From assembly GCA_947579665.1 (NCBI GenBank), contig OX388344.1, positions 11,650,346 through 11,714,345 of the forward strand: DNA of 64,000 bases. The letters are read 5' to 3'. Below, piece by piece: positions 46,101-61,100 of the stretch (the first letter of the stretch is position 1; each line of letters starts with the position of its first letter). Source of the stretch: Sympetrum striolatum. Lineage: Eukaryota; Arthropoda; Insecta; Odonata; Libellulidae. Under the pieces are notes generated by a model that worked only from the letters and a program-made list of their open reading frames with translations, made no database searches and was not told the origin of the DNA. The position numbers were made by a program, and so were the translations under genes.

Positions 46101-49100
46101 AAGGCACTTTTGATTAATTAGTGAAGTTTTAGGAAGCTCGAATGAAACATTCATAGCACAGAAGAAGAAATTTAAGTAAATAATAGAAAAAGTTTTGGTT
46201 TTAAAAGCTGAAAATGAGCAGTCAGCAATAATAAAGTTTACAATGAATTCTCTCAAGGAAAAACCATATTAATACAAAGTGTGATATGCCTCACTGAAAA
46301 GTAAAATTGCTTCAATTCCATCCAAACTAAGCCAAATTAACCTACCTACCAACACTCGCCTGTTAACCAAATCGTTATCATCCTTTCAACTTTTACACAT
46401 TAAGGGGCTGACGTTTTACTGTGATTTCAATGCCATTCCATCGATTGGAACAACACCTCCAAAAGTCTCACACAAAACTAATGAAATTCATTTAATGCTC
46501 CATTTGAAAATATTATTTTTAGAATAATTTAATTCAAAATAATATTTGTACACAGGAGAAGAATGGAATATACAATTTAGATTCTATTTTTGTAATGTAA
46601 TACTGTTTAACAACTTGTGTTTTAATACATCCTTCAATAATATCGATTGTTAAAGTTGAAACTACAGATGTCCTAGCATTACTTGATACCGTTTAGTGGA
46701 AAACAAATATATACAATAAATGAATTAATATAAAATGATATATAGGCAACAATCACTTAAGAGACTCCATTTAACGCTATACTACCATATTGAATTATTT
46801 TGTACAATCATTATTTTCCGCAATATCAACTTCTGATGGATTACATTAATGAAAACATTTAGTTATGGATCAGGGCGAATCTAAATAAGCTTTATTACTT
46901 TAAGGAAAGTTTTTCATCAGTTCTGGCAACTATTTTCTAAAAGACCCTGAAATAGCTTGAACTTGCCTTTGCGTAGAAAGAGGAGCCACAACAATACTAA
47001 AGGATTTAAAATAGGAATTTAAATAATAAAAAGGGTATCCAATGTCACATTGCAGTTTGGAAGAGTCCACATGTTGTTAAAGAGAAGTCGCCATAAAACG
47101 GAAGGTGGATGTTGATCACCAAGTGAATTCTCAAATGAGGACAATCTCAATTCCTTACTCCAAATTATCCTTCTTATGTAAATCACAGAGGATAATTTAT
47201 CAATGTATTAAGGCAGAGGTTTACTATAAGATAACATTAAAAGAATAATAGAGAATTAATAGGAGTCTATTAACTAATAATTCAAACTCGAGGAAAGCCA
47301 TTTAACATAAGACAGTAATTAAGATTGCCTAAGGCCATAGTTTGGACATAACTTTCATTATTTGAATTAGATTAAGAATGAGAAGGATATTTACTCCATT
47401 TTCAAATTTACAATATTGATAGTATCGAATACAGTTAATAGAATAAATCTCAGCATAACAAGGAGTCCAAGGAAATGATTTTACAGCTGCGCATTCTAAC
47501 AAACGTAACTGAAATCAATTATTAAATGCATCGAATCAACGCCACTGCACAGGACAAAATAAAATAAAAACTGAACATTCTTAAAAGCCTTCATTTTGTG
47601 CCGAGTGGTGATGAATGTAGATTATATAATATAATAAATATTAAATGAAGCAAATATTTATATTTTATTATTTTTTCGTGATTAAGTTTTTCAGGAATCA
47701 TTTAAAAAGCTTTCTTCAACCTTTTCCTGTGAATATGTCTGCATTATTATCATTATTTCAGCAAAGGAGTACACAGTTTAGGAGAATGTTACCTTTGTCT
47801 ATGAATGCCTTTCCTCACTCTTATACGCTTGGTTCATTGAATCCAATAAAAGAAGGGAACTTTGAAAATGGGTACCTCAAGATTGGAACAAGTTAACGAA
47901 CAGACTGGCATTAAAATGTCGAACCAATCACAATAAGAGATTACACAAATGAGGTCACTCAACTAAATGAATTTCAAATCCCCTCTACTGTCCTTAATTA
48001 TACCTCAGTCCCATGATGATACATCAGCGTCTCAAAAGATGTATAATTTTCTATAAAAACACTTGCTTCGGGAGAAAATAGAAGTTCTCTGAAAGGTCAT
48101 TGGAGTTATACATCATGAGTAAAAACGAGAGAGCCAACTGACTTAAGCCAGTCGCTGTTAATGAGATGGAATGTGATAGAATTGAAGTCCACATGCTGAT
48201 GACATATAACCCACTGTAAATGCAGACAAGATGACAGCAAATCATGAACTGACGACCCTCAGATTTGACTTTCGTTAAACTGAACAAAGTGAGGGAGAAA
48301 AACAATTGCAAAGAGGCTAAGCATATATAATTAATTCCCTTAGGTAAAAAAAATCAACCATAAGTCAATGTTCACAATGATCTACCAAGAGCAGAATTTA
48401 GAGAATCTGTTGATTGTGGTCCCAAAATGCTTTCAATTCATTAATTACTATATCTTGAATGAAGGCTTTTGCTTCACGAAGAATCACTACTGAAGGTTTT
48501 CGGGAATGCAGCACTGGTCATTTCGGGTGACGACGTTTTGCCAACAATACTGTTGATCACTTCTGACGTGAGGAACCCAACAAAATCATTGGCAAAACCT
48601 CGCTGCCTGAAATAACCATCGCTGCATTCCCAAAAACCTTTTGCATTAATTAATATAGTAAATAATATCCCTCTAATGCAATTACATGGCTAATGGGAAA
48701 ATGTAAATTAACCACTAAGGAATAGTGAGGGTATACTGGATTATTTCAAAGAAGACATTTCCAACCAAAAAATCACTACCAGAATTTCTAATGCAGTATC
48801 TCTCAACCACGGTATCCCAGGCCCTGCGGATGAGAGCTATTGTGGAAACTCTTTAAGGTCACAAACAAATGAGCTTGAATAGTTCAATTAATTTTCAAAA
48901 AGAGCAAGATTTTTTTACAAATTAGTATGTATTAAGGAAAGATAAAACCTAACTTTAGAATTTAGTACACTGTTTATGAAACAACTGTTAGCCAAATAAG
49001 GAGAGGGGAAAATAATGAACTTTTAATGACTGTCAGACGGAAAGTAATTCTAATGATTCACAGAGCACTGAGGATGATAAATACACGATGAATCCAGCAA

Positions 49101-52100
49101 TAGGAAAGATGAACAGAAATCCTTCATCAAACATCTTTCTCAATCGCAATGCCACATACTTATTGCCTGCCATCTGACAAATACATTAAAATAAATTAGA
49201 GACATCAAAATTTTCATGCTGTGGTACCTCAACCTCAATTTATTTCAGGAAGTCAATTATGAATTGTTCGAGGAATCAATGACCCAATCCTATATATTAG
49301 GAAGTTTAGCAATCTGTTACGAGACCCCAAACTTTATTGATATCTATCGACTTGAAAAGCAAAGAAGCAAAAATGAGAGAAAAGATATAATGATTATGGG
49401 TGAAAATTATAAATAAAGCTCAAAAACGATTTATAACTTCTGGGTTTATGTTAATGCAAACCCAGAATGCAAATGTTAAGCAAAAATGTCCAGATTTTCC
49501 ATCACCTCCATCAGAAATGATTTGTTTTTAAAAGTCCTTCTAATTCGGCAATATTTGGGGGATTTCTGATTCAGTTATTCTCTGTTGTAAAAATGGGGCC
49601 GTTTCTGGGAATGCAGACAGAAACACACTTGATTCCATTTATACTTAAGAAGCAGTGCAACTAAGAATACACTTTACTGAATGAAATAGACTGGTTTTAC
49701 CAGCTCAATTGAAATGTTCCTTGGCAAAGTCATAGTAAATTAGTAATATCCAGGTATGTTTTCAGAGCAAGAGACAACTTGGACACAGAGTTCGATAGGG
49801 TACTTAAAGAAATGAGTCACATTCATTTCAAATTTAACCCAAGAAGGTTTTAAGTCCAGGTACCACATTTCAATTTTAATATCTTGCTTTAAAATCTGAT
49901 ACCTATTTGGCATACAATTGTTTCAAAAAAACAGTAGTGCCCATTAGAAAAAGATTTCATAGAGAATGTACATTTTTGCAGGTGTCCATATCACGGGCAG
50001 TTGTTGAGATTCACTGCGATTACAAAAACCCCGAGAATTCTGCAGATATTTGAAAGAAGAGGGCAGCACTAACCAGCATTAGATCTAGCTAAAGCCATTG
50101 AAGGCAGAGGACCCCAATGGCCTTCCATAGGCTCGTACACCTCGGCTGTGTCCAGTTCTGTGGTTCCGTTACTTCCACCAACCGCATACAGTCGGCCCCC
50201 GGCCACAGCCACCGAGAAGCGCCCCCTCGCTTCCCTCATTGGAGGAAGGGGAGACCAGGTGTTCCGTGCAGGGTCATACACCTCTACACACCGAAGGCAC
50301 TCCCCACGATCATACCCTCCTGAAATACACAAATATGTACACATGAAAAATAACAACGTTGAAAAAATGTACCGCATTTACTCGAAAATAATGCCCTCCT
50401 ATTTGTTGGCTCAATAATCTGGGTGCACCTTAAAATTGATGGTGCACTAGATAAGGGAACAATACTACTTGTTTACATGTCCTGTGGCGTAAGGCCAGCC
50501 GTATCCTTGGCTCAACCTGGTTCCATAGGACTCTTCGAACGATCTCGAAATCGATGTTTTGACTGAAAGAGGTACTATAGACTAAACAGTAGGCCAATGG
50601 TTTTTAATTTGAATTGAATTGACTAGCCCATCTAACTTTATAAATGGCGGATTTTGAATTGGTTAATGTGCGCACTTACATATGACTTTTAGTGTACACA
50701 ACTACCTGCATTTTGTATACAGTGTATATGCATATAAACATATGTGTCAGCATATAAGTATGTGGTACATATGTATACGGTGCTGCAAATGGCGTGACCG
50801 AATGTCTTAACATTACATTCATGGGTTAATAATTTTTACATCTCTGTTGCTCAAATTTTGAGATGCGCATTACATTCGATGGCTTATTATTTTAGAGTAA
50901 ATACTTACCTATCATAGCTAATGTACTATCATCAACACAGAAAATGGCACAATACATATGTATAGTATGTATGTTTTAGTACAAGTTATATGGAATGAGG
51001 ACCACAAGATACGCTATTAAGTTAGGCATTTATTTCAGACATGGTTTATTTATATCAACAAATCAAGTTGGAAACAATGGTCTTGTGAATTCAAGACAGG
51101 AATCAAAAGAAGACAAACTGAATGAGGAATCTCCTTATGGTACAGAAATATAGTTTCTGATCCAAAATTGCCAGAATAATTTAGAAATAGGCCAGATTCA
51201 ATGCGTAGGCGATCTCCGTGATAGAACAAAGCCAAGCTCAAACATATTCCCACAATACTGTAAATTTGGTTGATATAAAATTGATGGTAAAAATGTCATT
51301 TTCCTTGCTAAGAGTATAAGTGAAAGTTGATTATCACGAAAGTTTAGAAAGAGTCGCATTTACTGTTGAGATACTCATACTTATTAGAGATATTTCGTAA
51401 AACAATAAACCAAAACACAACTTACAAGTTAAAAGTTGAAGAACCCAACAAAGTAATTTTGTTTCTTAATAGGTTTTGGAATATATTAGCAGGAATTCCT
51501 TACCGCAAACAAGAAGTGATCCATCGAGACTTGCGCAGCCCACAGCGCATTTGACGGAAGCCATGTGTGGCAAAGCACAGTACAGATCTGGTTGATGTCC
51601 AGCAAACACCTCCTCTCCGTTTCTATCGCACACGGTCCTGCGTTTCCTCCTCCTCTTTTTCTTCTCATCTTCCTCTTCCTCCTCGCCACGGCTGGACTCT
51701 GCGCTGCGCCCCTCCTCTCCACCACTGCCGTTCACTGCTGGTGCCGCTGATATCTCTTCCCCTTCTTCCTCCTCCTCCTCCTCTTCTTCTTGGATGGCCA
51801 TGGGAGGGGAATCGGAAGTGAGAGCAGTTGGGGAGGGACTGGAAGGTTGATTGAGACGCAGCAGCACTGACATCGTCATGAGGCACCCATCAATCATCGC
51901 TAGTGCCAGGAATGTGTGTTCTGAAACAAAAATGTTTTGTTGAAATCTAATATATAAAGAACAAAGTTTGCTAGTATATATTTGAGACACCATCAGCGTT
52001 CTCTCAAAGCTGGAAAGCCATACAATACTTTTTAAAGAGGCAGTCAACTCATTACTCAAGAGAACAGAATTTGACGCAAAATTGGAATACTTTTATATTT

Positions 52101-55100
52101 AGTTTTCTTGAATATATTAATAACTTTGCATAATATGAATTGTAGTCAATTGCATGGGCAATGTCATCATTAAAATTTTTTAAAATCAGAATTAGAACTT
52201 TCAACCCTTCCTCGCCATAGCTCTGTAAAATAAGCACCAGAAATATTTTTGAAGCACATAGGGAAAAACTTATGAGGGAACAACAGTACCATCAATGCTT
52301 GCCAAAAACTGAACAGTGATCACTTCCACAATAACAAACATCACAATTTGCAAACATTATATGCTAAGGTATTACTGTTGCAGTGGTAGAAATTAGAGAT
52401 GCACCAAATACTCTTTTTTGCCAAATACCGAATTTTAAAATCTGCATTCGGCCGAATATTACCCCATCGAAATCATTTATAGAATACAAGAAAAATAAGA
52501 TATTTAATAATTAGTTATCAAATTTCATAAGTTAAAGATTATAGTGAAGAAACGATAATTTTTCTGCACTATTTGCAACCAGATTACTCCTGCGGTCGCT
52601 GTACTGCAGATTTGCAATGCTGAATAAACGTTCACTTTCCACAGCGGTTGGTGGCGGTGATAGGTATTTCTTGGAAATCTCTGCTAGTATAGGGTACTGC
52701 TGGTGGTGATGTTGCCACTAATTTGTTGGGCTTTCTTTCCTCTCTAATTGTGGCTGCCTTAAGTAAAGTCTTATTTCCTCTTCAACTTCTGAAGGTGGGA
52801 ATCTGGCAAATGTTGAAGTTGAAGCCATTTCATTGAAGCAATCTCATACGTTGAAGCTTTGTGCTCTGCTGGATGGAGTTGCTATCTGCACATTTCCAGA
52901 AAAAGATTTAACCGAGTCCTCATTCATATTCTTTAGTTCTACTATCTTTGCATGCACTTGGTGCATAATTTCATCACTTGTAAAAAATTTATCCTTAAAC
53001 CTAGGATCTACAAATGGAGTTATGTAATTGGCTTTAAAGGTCACAAAATCGTTTCTGAATTTCCATCTGCATCTCAGCTTTCATTGAATACAAACCAATT
53101 TCAGAACCTTCCCTTGAGTAGAATGCCAGAAGCAGGTATCATATAAGAAATACTTGCATTCTCTTGGCACATGAGTTTTGTAACTTCTTCAGCAGGTTCC
53201 AATAAACAAACTGCTTTCTCTGCAAGCAACAATTGATCATTAGTAAGTCCTGTTATATTGATATTGATATCAACGAAAAACAATATTATTGTTTTCCTTT
53301 CTTTAAGCAGCCTTTTTAACATGTAATAGCTGCTATTCCATCTTGTCTGAACGTCTTGTAAAAGTGAATGACATGGCAGTTCCAAAATCTCTTGTATTTC
53401 CCGTAGTTTGTCATTGGATGAAGATGAACGATGGCAGTGACCTACTATCTTTCTACTCATAGCAAGTAATTCTGTTATGTTGCATTGTGCTAAAATTGCT
53501 CTGTAAACACATCACTGAAGGGTGTGAACAAAGCATTTTATGCTTGTAATTCCTAGATCACTCATAACCTTCACCATGTTTGCTCCATTATCAGTGACAA
53601 TTGCATGACATTTTTCTTTATTGATTTGCCTTTCTTTTGGTATTTCTTCAATCACTTTTACTATGTTGTTAGCTGTATGAGTTCCAAGAATTTCTCGGCA
53701 AGCTAGTAAAGCAGAAAAATGGTTAAATTCATTGTCAATCCATCGTGCTGTCAAACTCAAAAAAGATTTCTTGTTTTTTCTGCATGTCCAAATGTCTGTT
53801 GTACAAGATATACTTGTAGTACATTTAGTTTTTTCATTTATCTTTTTGAGCACAGCAGAATATACCTCAGGAATAATTTTTTCTGTTACATGTCTTCTAG
53901 AAGGAACTTTGTATCTGGGATTCATAGCTTGTGCAAATCTCAAAAATCCTTCATCTTCAACTATTGAAAATGGCTGGCAATCTATTGCTATCATTTCAGC
54001 AAGCATTCTGTTTAATTTTTTTGCCTCAACTGATTCAGAACTATAAGGAATAGCCTTATTGAAGCATTCTTGTAAAGTTTGCTGTTTTGAGGGTGGATTA
54101 GCAAGAGCACAATGTATTTTAGGTACCACATCTTTCTCTAAATCCTTCTTCTTTTCCTTATACTCATTGTACTCCTTATTATGCCTTGTTCGAAGATGGT
54201 TAATCATTGATGTTGTTGTGAAGGATTTTGGTGTTTTTCCTCCGCATGAAATTTTGAAGCAGCAAATTTGACATTCTGCCTTCAATTCATCCTCACAAGA
54301 TGTGAAGAATTCCCAAATAGGGCTCTTTTTTGAAAAACTCATGGGCTACATGGAATAATTTAATTTAAAATCAAATACAGCTCTAAAGATGATTTTTGGA
54401 ATACATTATTTGAAAAGAATTATTCGATATGAACAACAAAAAGGAATAGATAATGATGCAGGAATGTTAGTTGAAATACCTATTATTCATTGCTTATCTA
54501 AAATATTAATATTTAACTTATTTCAGTAAAAACGTTTAATGTTCTTACATTGTCACACTTTGCCTTTTGTAACAGTGAGCTTTCTGTACGAACGTAACAT
54601 TTTGATTGTTTAGCCTTAGCCTCGTCTGCTAAAGTTAAAAATGATACTGATAATAAGTTCAGGGTGTTAAGTCCGTTTTTACACTAGTCAATTAATTGCG
54701 CAATAAGATGCAGTATTACATCTACATCTACATTAATACCCTACAAGCCGCCTTTCGGCATGTGGCAGGGGGTGTAAACACCAGTTGAATCTAAATTACT
54801 TCCTTATTCGATTATTGTCACGTATTGTTCGCGGAAAGAATGAATCTCTAAAACGATTCGTCCTAGCATCTATTTCTCTTAACTTACGGTCATTATCGCA
54901 TCGACCGACGTAGCAGGGGGGTTGCATGATACCCATTGTATCTTCCGAAAATGTAGTTTCCCTTAATTTATTAAGCAATCGCAGCCTAGCTTCCAATCTC
55001 CTTTCTTTCAAGGATTCCCAACCTACATCTGAGAGTATTTTTGTAACGCTTGCTTTTTTATCGTAGCATTTCTTAACAAAACGAACCGCTTTACGCTGCA

Positions 55101-58100
55101 CTTTCTCGAGTTCGCGAGTACACGTTTCATTCGCCGGATCCCATATACTTGCCGCATATTCCAGAAGGGGTCTGACCAAGGTAAAATAACATCGCTCTCT
55201 CACCTTTTCGTCGCATTTACCGACAATACGCTTAATAAGCCAAGCCTTTTACTTGCTTTGCCGCAGATTTTTCTAATATGCATGCTCCAATTTAAGTTAT
55301 TAGTAATGTTGATCCCGAGATATTTAACTGAATCTACTACTTTGATACTAATTCCATTAATTTTGTATGGGTGATTTGGACGCATTTTTTTCTTTTCGAA
55401 GAAATTAACTACGGAGCATTTACTTACGTTAATATCTAATTCCCATTTTTCGCACCACCTTTGGATGAGGACTAAATCGTTTGAGAGAGATGTCCGGTCT
55501 TCCTCATTTGTTATTTCCCTATATATAACCGAGTCATCCGCAAATATCCTCACATTACTAACTATCTCGTCACTCAAGTCATTGATATAAATAAGGAAAA
55601 GAAGAGGTCCAATTACACTGCCTTGAGGTACGCCAGAGGTAACTTTCACTCTATTGTATTAATTCGCACGAGCAACTTCTGAGCGGAATGATTGTATTGC
55701 TTTGAAGGGAATGGGTATAATGTGCAACTTTGTTTACATCGTGAGTTATATCGAGTGCTGTTATTGAAATGGGTAATTAAGTGATCGTATTAGATGTATT
55801 TGCGAATGCAATCCAGAACCAGTTTGAGCGTTCTTCCATGACTGCCCATAACCATGAACGCCCAAATCCCACAGCAATCCCTAAAAAATTTAATTTTATA
55901 CTGTAAATTGTAATTCAAATCATAATTCCCCCAGAATTTTCATTAATAAAATTACATGCAGTATTCAGCCATTCAAAGGCCGAGGCTGAATGCCAGATTC
56001 TGGCCGAAGCCTAACTTCGGTGCATCTCTAGCAGAAATGTTACACAAAATATAAATTAGGAAAATGCACCTAAACGGTTAAACATATTGCATTTCACAGC
56101 AATTTAATGTTGTGAAAAATGAAGTGACAAAATATATACCATGTGCTTTTGTTGATGCTATCAGCTTCCACTCATTCTTAGCTTCAGCCTCTAGTATTTC
56201 GTCTCCACTGATTTCCCGAGAATACACGAGAATCCTGGGCTTAGCGGGTTGAAGAGGACCTTTCCTCCGATTCTGAAAAAGAAATACACAATGGGACCGT
56301 TTGTTTGACATGTCTGATACTTTGGCGGCACCAAAATGGTATACAAATTACTCAAACACTTTAACAGAAACAGATGCACATCCTCCACTCATAGAAAATC
56401 ATACTGATTGCTTCTAAAAATAAAGAAATAGGGAAATGGAAAGTATGAATTTGATATGAAAAGATTTAAATCCTTACAGCCCCCTAGGTTGCAAGCGATA
56501 ATTTTTCTTTCAGTTAAAAACGGAGCAAATTAATAGTAAATTTTTTCATGCTCGTACATGGCTCTGCTTTGAGCATAAATCACTGGGTTTGATTCAAAAA
56601 CTCTTTAAGAACTATTGGAAATCCATTTTGTATGTAATTTTCAGGCATCTCGGCACATTTTATGAATGAAATTGCTTGAGCAATGCTGTTACACAGAATT
56701 CTGAACTTCCCCCTAATTCAACCCTCACCTAAATTGTTCTAACTTGCAATGAATAAGAGGAATCTTGTCTTGTAAACAAATAAAATTCACAGTCGCTGGC
56801 GATGTCTTGTGGAAATACATCATGATGAAGAAGAAGATTATTGTACTTTTTCCACAGTACAAGTTTATTAAAAACAAATAAAAATACACGACTAGTTTCA
56901 GCGATTGATCGCCATCATCAAGTGACATAGCAAAAACAGTAAGCAATTATATATACAAGGAAGACTGGTGGAAAGATAAGGAATTAGGGAAAGAAGGGAT
57001 GGGGGGACGGCAGAGAGGAAAGGGGTGAGTCAGGGGCATGGAACTGTAAACTTGTAAACATAACCTGTTCACTTAAATGAAGTATTTGAAGTATAAAATG
57101 AAATTGTTAACTGTAAAACAATCAAAGATTCAATTAATCATTTTCCTAAATCATAAGGCTCTTCAAGATTCTTTAGATTATCCTAACATATAAAATGGAA
57201 ATTTTAAGACCTCTGTTGAGGCAGCCAATAAGAAATGTGAAATTAGTGGTTTTATTACATATTTACTAATTTCCTTTAAGTGGAATGTATTGACAATTGC
57301 AATAATTGTTGGTACAGATGTATTTATGAAGTGCACGGGTAATTCCTACTCAAATTCTTAGAGACAATTGTGTTTTCACGATAGAAAAAACCTACTGATG
57401 CAATTAGTCATCTTTTTTCTCATTTTTGAAATCTATGACATTTTAAGAAGCATGTTTAAGCATAAACATGCGTGTCATGGCAAGAAAATAAAGGTTAGTT
57501 AATAATGTGGATTTTATATGAGTTGCAAAAGATATTACTCAAGAAAGTTTGCAGAAAGGAAAAATTTCCTTTTGTTTTGGCTGTTATGGATGGCTCTGAA
57601 ATAGTTTATGCAAAAAATGGAAAGGACTATTTCTATTTAGAAAGGAAAAGGTTACTTCAGTGACAATATCCAAATCATATTGTGCGATAAGGTTATAAGA
57701 ATATAGTCTTTGTCCATTTGATGCATAAGTTACACAGGAAAATTCTAAACTATTCAATGAATGAATTGAGATTGATGAATAACACAAGTAAATGAGGAAG
57801 TTTTCTACTAGCTTTTAGTAACTTCACTATTAATTAAAAATCAAAGTAAACCCAAAGACATGCTGTTATTGAAAATGACCCACTGGGCTTCAGTTTTCAA
57901 TGATGATCACTCAGTCTACAAAAGCCTATAGTTATTACTTTCATAACAGTACAAATAATTACACACGTATCGAACTTCATGAAATACCTCTCCCTCGAAT
58001 ATTGTAAATGAATACCTTTTTCCTAATCCCTCTCCCATTTTGAAAACAATCATTTTCTGCTTCTCTCCTTCCATGCTCTTGTGTCAGCCTCGGCGTTTTG

Positions 58101-61100
58101 CAATTTTGCGTGCCTTCTTTGTTGTTTCCGTATCTTACCATTAAACCTCTGCCTAACCCTTCAACCCCCTTCCCTCACCTATTTCCTCCCCACCTTTTTT
58201 CCTTACTTCTGATTTGTTGCCTTGAGTGTATATATAACTGAAAATTTCCTTGTTTTGTCACCTGACGATGCAGCGAGGCTGCAAAACCATGGTAATAATC
58301 TAATGTAATTTTCTGTGGTTTAGTAAAAGTCTAATGGAGTTTCTTTTCAATAAAGAATTAAATTATGGTTTGGTAAATGGCTCAATCACATCTTAAGAAA
58401 ATGCAATAATGATTACTTTTATATTCCTCAAATTGAGTCTTTGGGTAATGTTTGATGAAGACTAAAGCTGATGCTTGAAAGTAATGCTAAATATTAACAC
58501 TTTAACATCTCATCTCTGTGACACTGTCATTCCATATCATCACTAATTCAGCATACATCTACAACATTTTCAATTTTAAATGTTTAATTTGATATAAAAG
58601 CCCAATAAAAATTAATCACCATACAATCACAGAACTCTTATTTGTGTATATTACTTTAAATTACAATAAGAGCAGGTATAATACTTTGAAGAAAGCCTCG
58701 AAAAACATGCCATTTAGCCATATTCTCATCAGCAATCACCAAGAGAATAAAATGACAAGTAGAAAACATTTATGCTTACCTTTGCATTGACTTGGGCTTT
58801 CTTTTTGATAGAAAGTTTTTTGTAGTCCTGCACTATTTCAGTATCACTTACGCCACCCGTTGGCAACTCACTGCAGTCTTGTAAGGAATTGTCCATCGCC
58901 AAATACAACAAGTGAGTCTAACATAAAAAAGAAAGAGGTTAATTTATTATTAATACAGGAAAAATTAACAAAAAATCATAGAACTTATTTTAAATGTTTA
59001 ATTATCATGGTAAACATCAGATTCTCCTAAGCCAGAATACATAAGTATATACGGCTGTGAAGGCCTATCAGGAACCCCGAAAAACCTAATGAGGATAATT
59101 CATGAATTGAGTCTTACTGTATTTGTGTCTGTGTTTTGTTACTGTTTGTGATTATGGTGATGTTGTTTATAAAACTTTGGTATCTGTGGGAATGGTGTTA
59201 GAAATCCTTGAGTTCTTTGTAAATGTAACTTGAACGTTAAGGGGCAGCCATCTGACAATACTCTAACTGCAGCATATAGGTATTGATAATTAAAAAAAAT
59301 TAATGTTTCTCGAATAAAATATGAATCAGATATTACCCAATAGAAGATTTAGGGAGTTTAGGATAAATTTCCAATGAAACTTCTCATTCAGGCTCAGTCT
59401 TACACATATACATATCTTATGAGTTACTTTTATGTAATCAGCATTCAAGCAACTTTTTCTCTCCTGAGGTAACTTAATACACAGCTGTTGCCCATTTTAT
59501 TGATTTCAACCGCTAGAGCAATTCAGCAAGAGATGGGGATTCCTTTTGTTTCCAAGGCAAAAATGTTTATTTCCACTTTTACGGTGCAAAAGTTTACAAA
59601 TATAGCCACAAACACCTTTTCACTTTCAGAGATAGCTTCTGTAATTCCAAAGCCATTGCTGCCTTCCAGCTCATAAATCAAATTCATCTTGCTCTCAATA
59701 AAAAGCAGCTTCTTAAGCAATTTTTATGATATTAGCAAAGGCATTTGACCGTGTTGACCATTAAATTTTAAGCAATATGCTTTAATCTTACTGCATGGGT
59801 GATTTAGGGGATTCCTTAGCATATGATTAAAAAGAAAATCGTGGAATATTGGACAGATAAGTAACATATTTTCTCATGAATTACGTGCACCTATTTTCCC
59901 TTTTAGTGACGACGAATATTGGATGTGCGTCATGCACAGGTTACATGAGAATTTCCATTTGCAATGGTATTTATAGGAAAGATGCATGATGGCCAAAAAC
60001 TTCCCCAAAGCTTTATTACCTGTCAGTGTCTTTTAATAGAAACCATGAGAATGTAGCCGATACGTCAGATAGCCCGTGGAAATACAAAGTAAGCATACCT
60101 ATGCCAAAAAACTTAAGTTTATTCATTTGAAACAAGAAATATAGAATCAGAAAACTCCGGGCCAGCGATAACATTGTTGATTTTACCTTGCTCGGCTCAT
60201 TGCAGCACACCGTAATGAAAGTTGAGAGACTTATTTTCCTTCAGCTGAGCTGGTAAGACCCCGATTTTAACATTTTTTTTAAACATCCTATACATGAGCA
60301 TTTTTAAGACCAAATTGAATACTGCTTATCTGTATTGAAATTGTAACTATTGAAGAACGACTCGAATTAATTAATTTATTTGATTATTTTTTCGCAGTTT
60401 TTGATGATAAAGCATATTTTCCCATTGTAACAAGTAAATGCTGTTCTTTTCCATTTAATAATATACTTCTCCAATTTTTCGAATTTTTTTTACAAAATTT
60501 CATTGCCGAAATACAAGATGTGCATATTTTTACAGGCATATTTTATTTAAAGATACTTAAAGTAACTATCGTTTGCCTGCAGGTTAACTTGCCTGTACAT
60601 TAAAGTTTATGCAATTTCAAAATGACTGAGATTGGCATTTAGAATTATGCCTTTTTCCACATTAAGTCCATGTAAAAAATAGTTAACGTATCTTTGTATA
60701 TTTGTGGATCCATGAAGCCCCGAATGTGAAAGCTATAGCTACGCCTGTGTCTTACTGCATCCATGGTAATTCTTTACAACAGATTAAGTCTTTCCTTAAT
60801 AATATACATCAATTTATCACCAACAACTGTCGAAACCACAATGGTAATACTGCCTATCATTCTAAACTGCTTAAGGTCAATTCTGGTGTTCCACAAGGAT
60901 CCATTCTCGGGCCTTTTCACTTCCAAAAAATTCAGAAAACAGCGAACCAATACAATTCTGACATGTCTGATAACAGCTAATAATGTACAATCCTTGGTTG
61001 ACAATGCCAATACATCCATTACTCAAACGCAGAAATGAAGCATCAATCCTGTTATTAATCTAAATAAAACAAGCTAACAACAATTCCATATAAAATGCTC

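Larger units (their letters stand above)
52386..56038 (-). mobile_element. hAT transposon with intact TIRs and 8-bp TSDs, LINE nested inside
   Basis: The element 52394-56030 starts TAGAGATGCACCAAATACT and ends, reverse-complemented, TAGAGATGCACCGAAGTTAG. It is flanked by GTAGAAAT (52386-52393) and GCAGAAAT (56031-56038), an 8-bp duplication with one change. It encodes a minus-strand BED-finger hAT transposase (52560-54342) with a few disabling lesions and contains a LINE fragment at about 54715-55660. It lies in an IVNS1ABP intron in the same orientation as the gene. Confidence 0.9.

Noticed and set aside
51762..51793. Microsatellite called as a non-coding repeat
   Set aside because: It lies within an open, correctly spliced IVNS1ABP exon and encodes the glutamate run, so it is annotated as coding.
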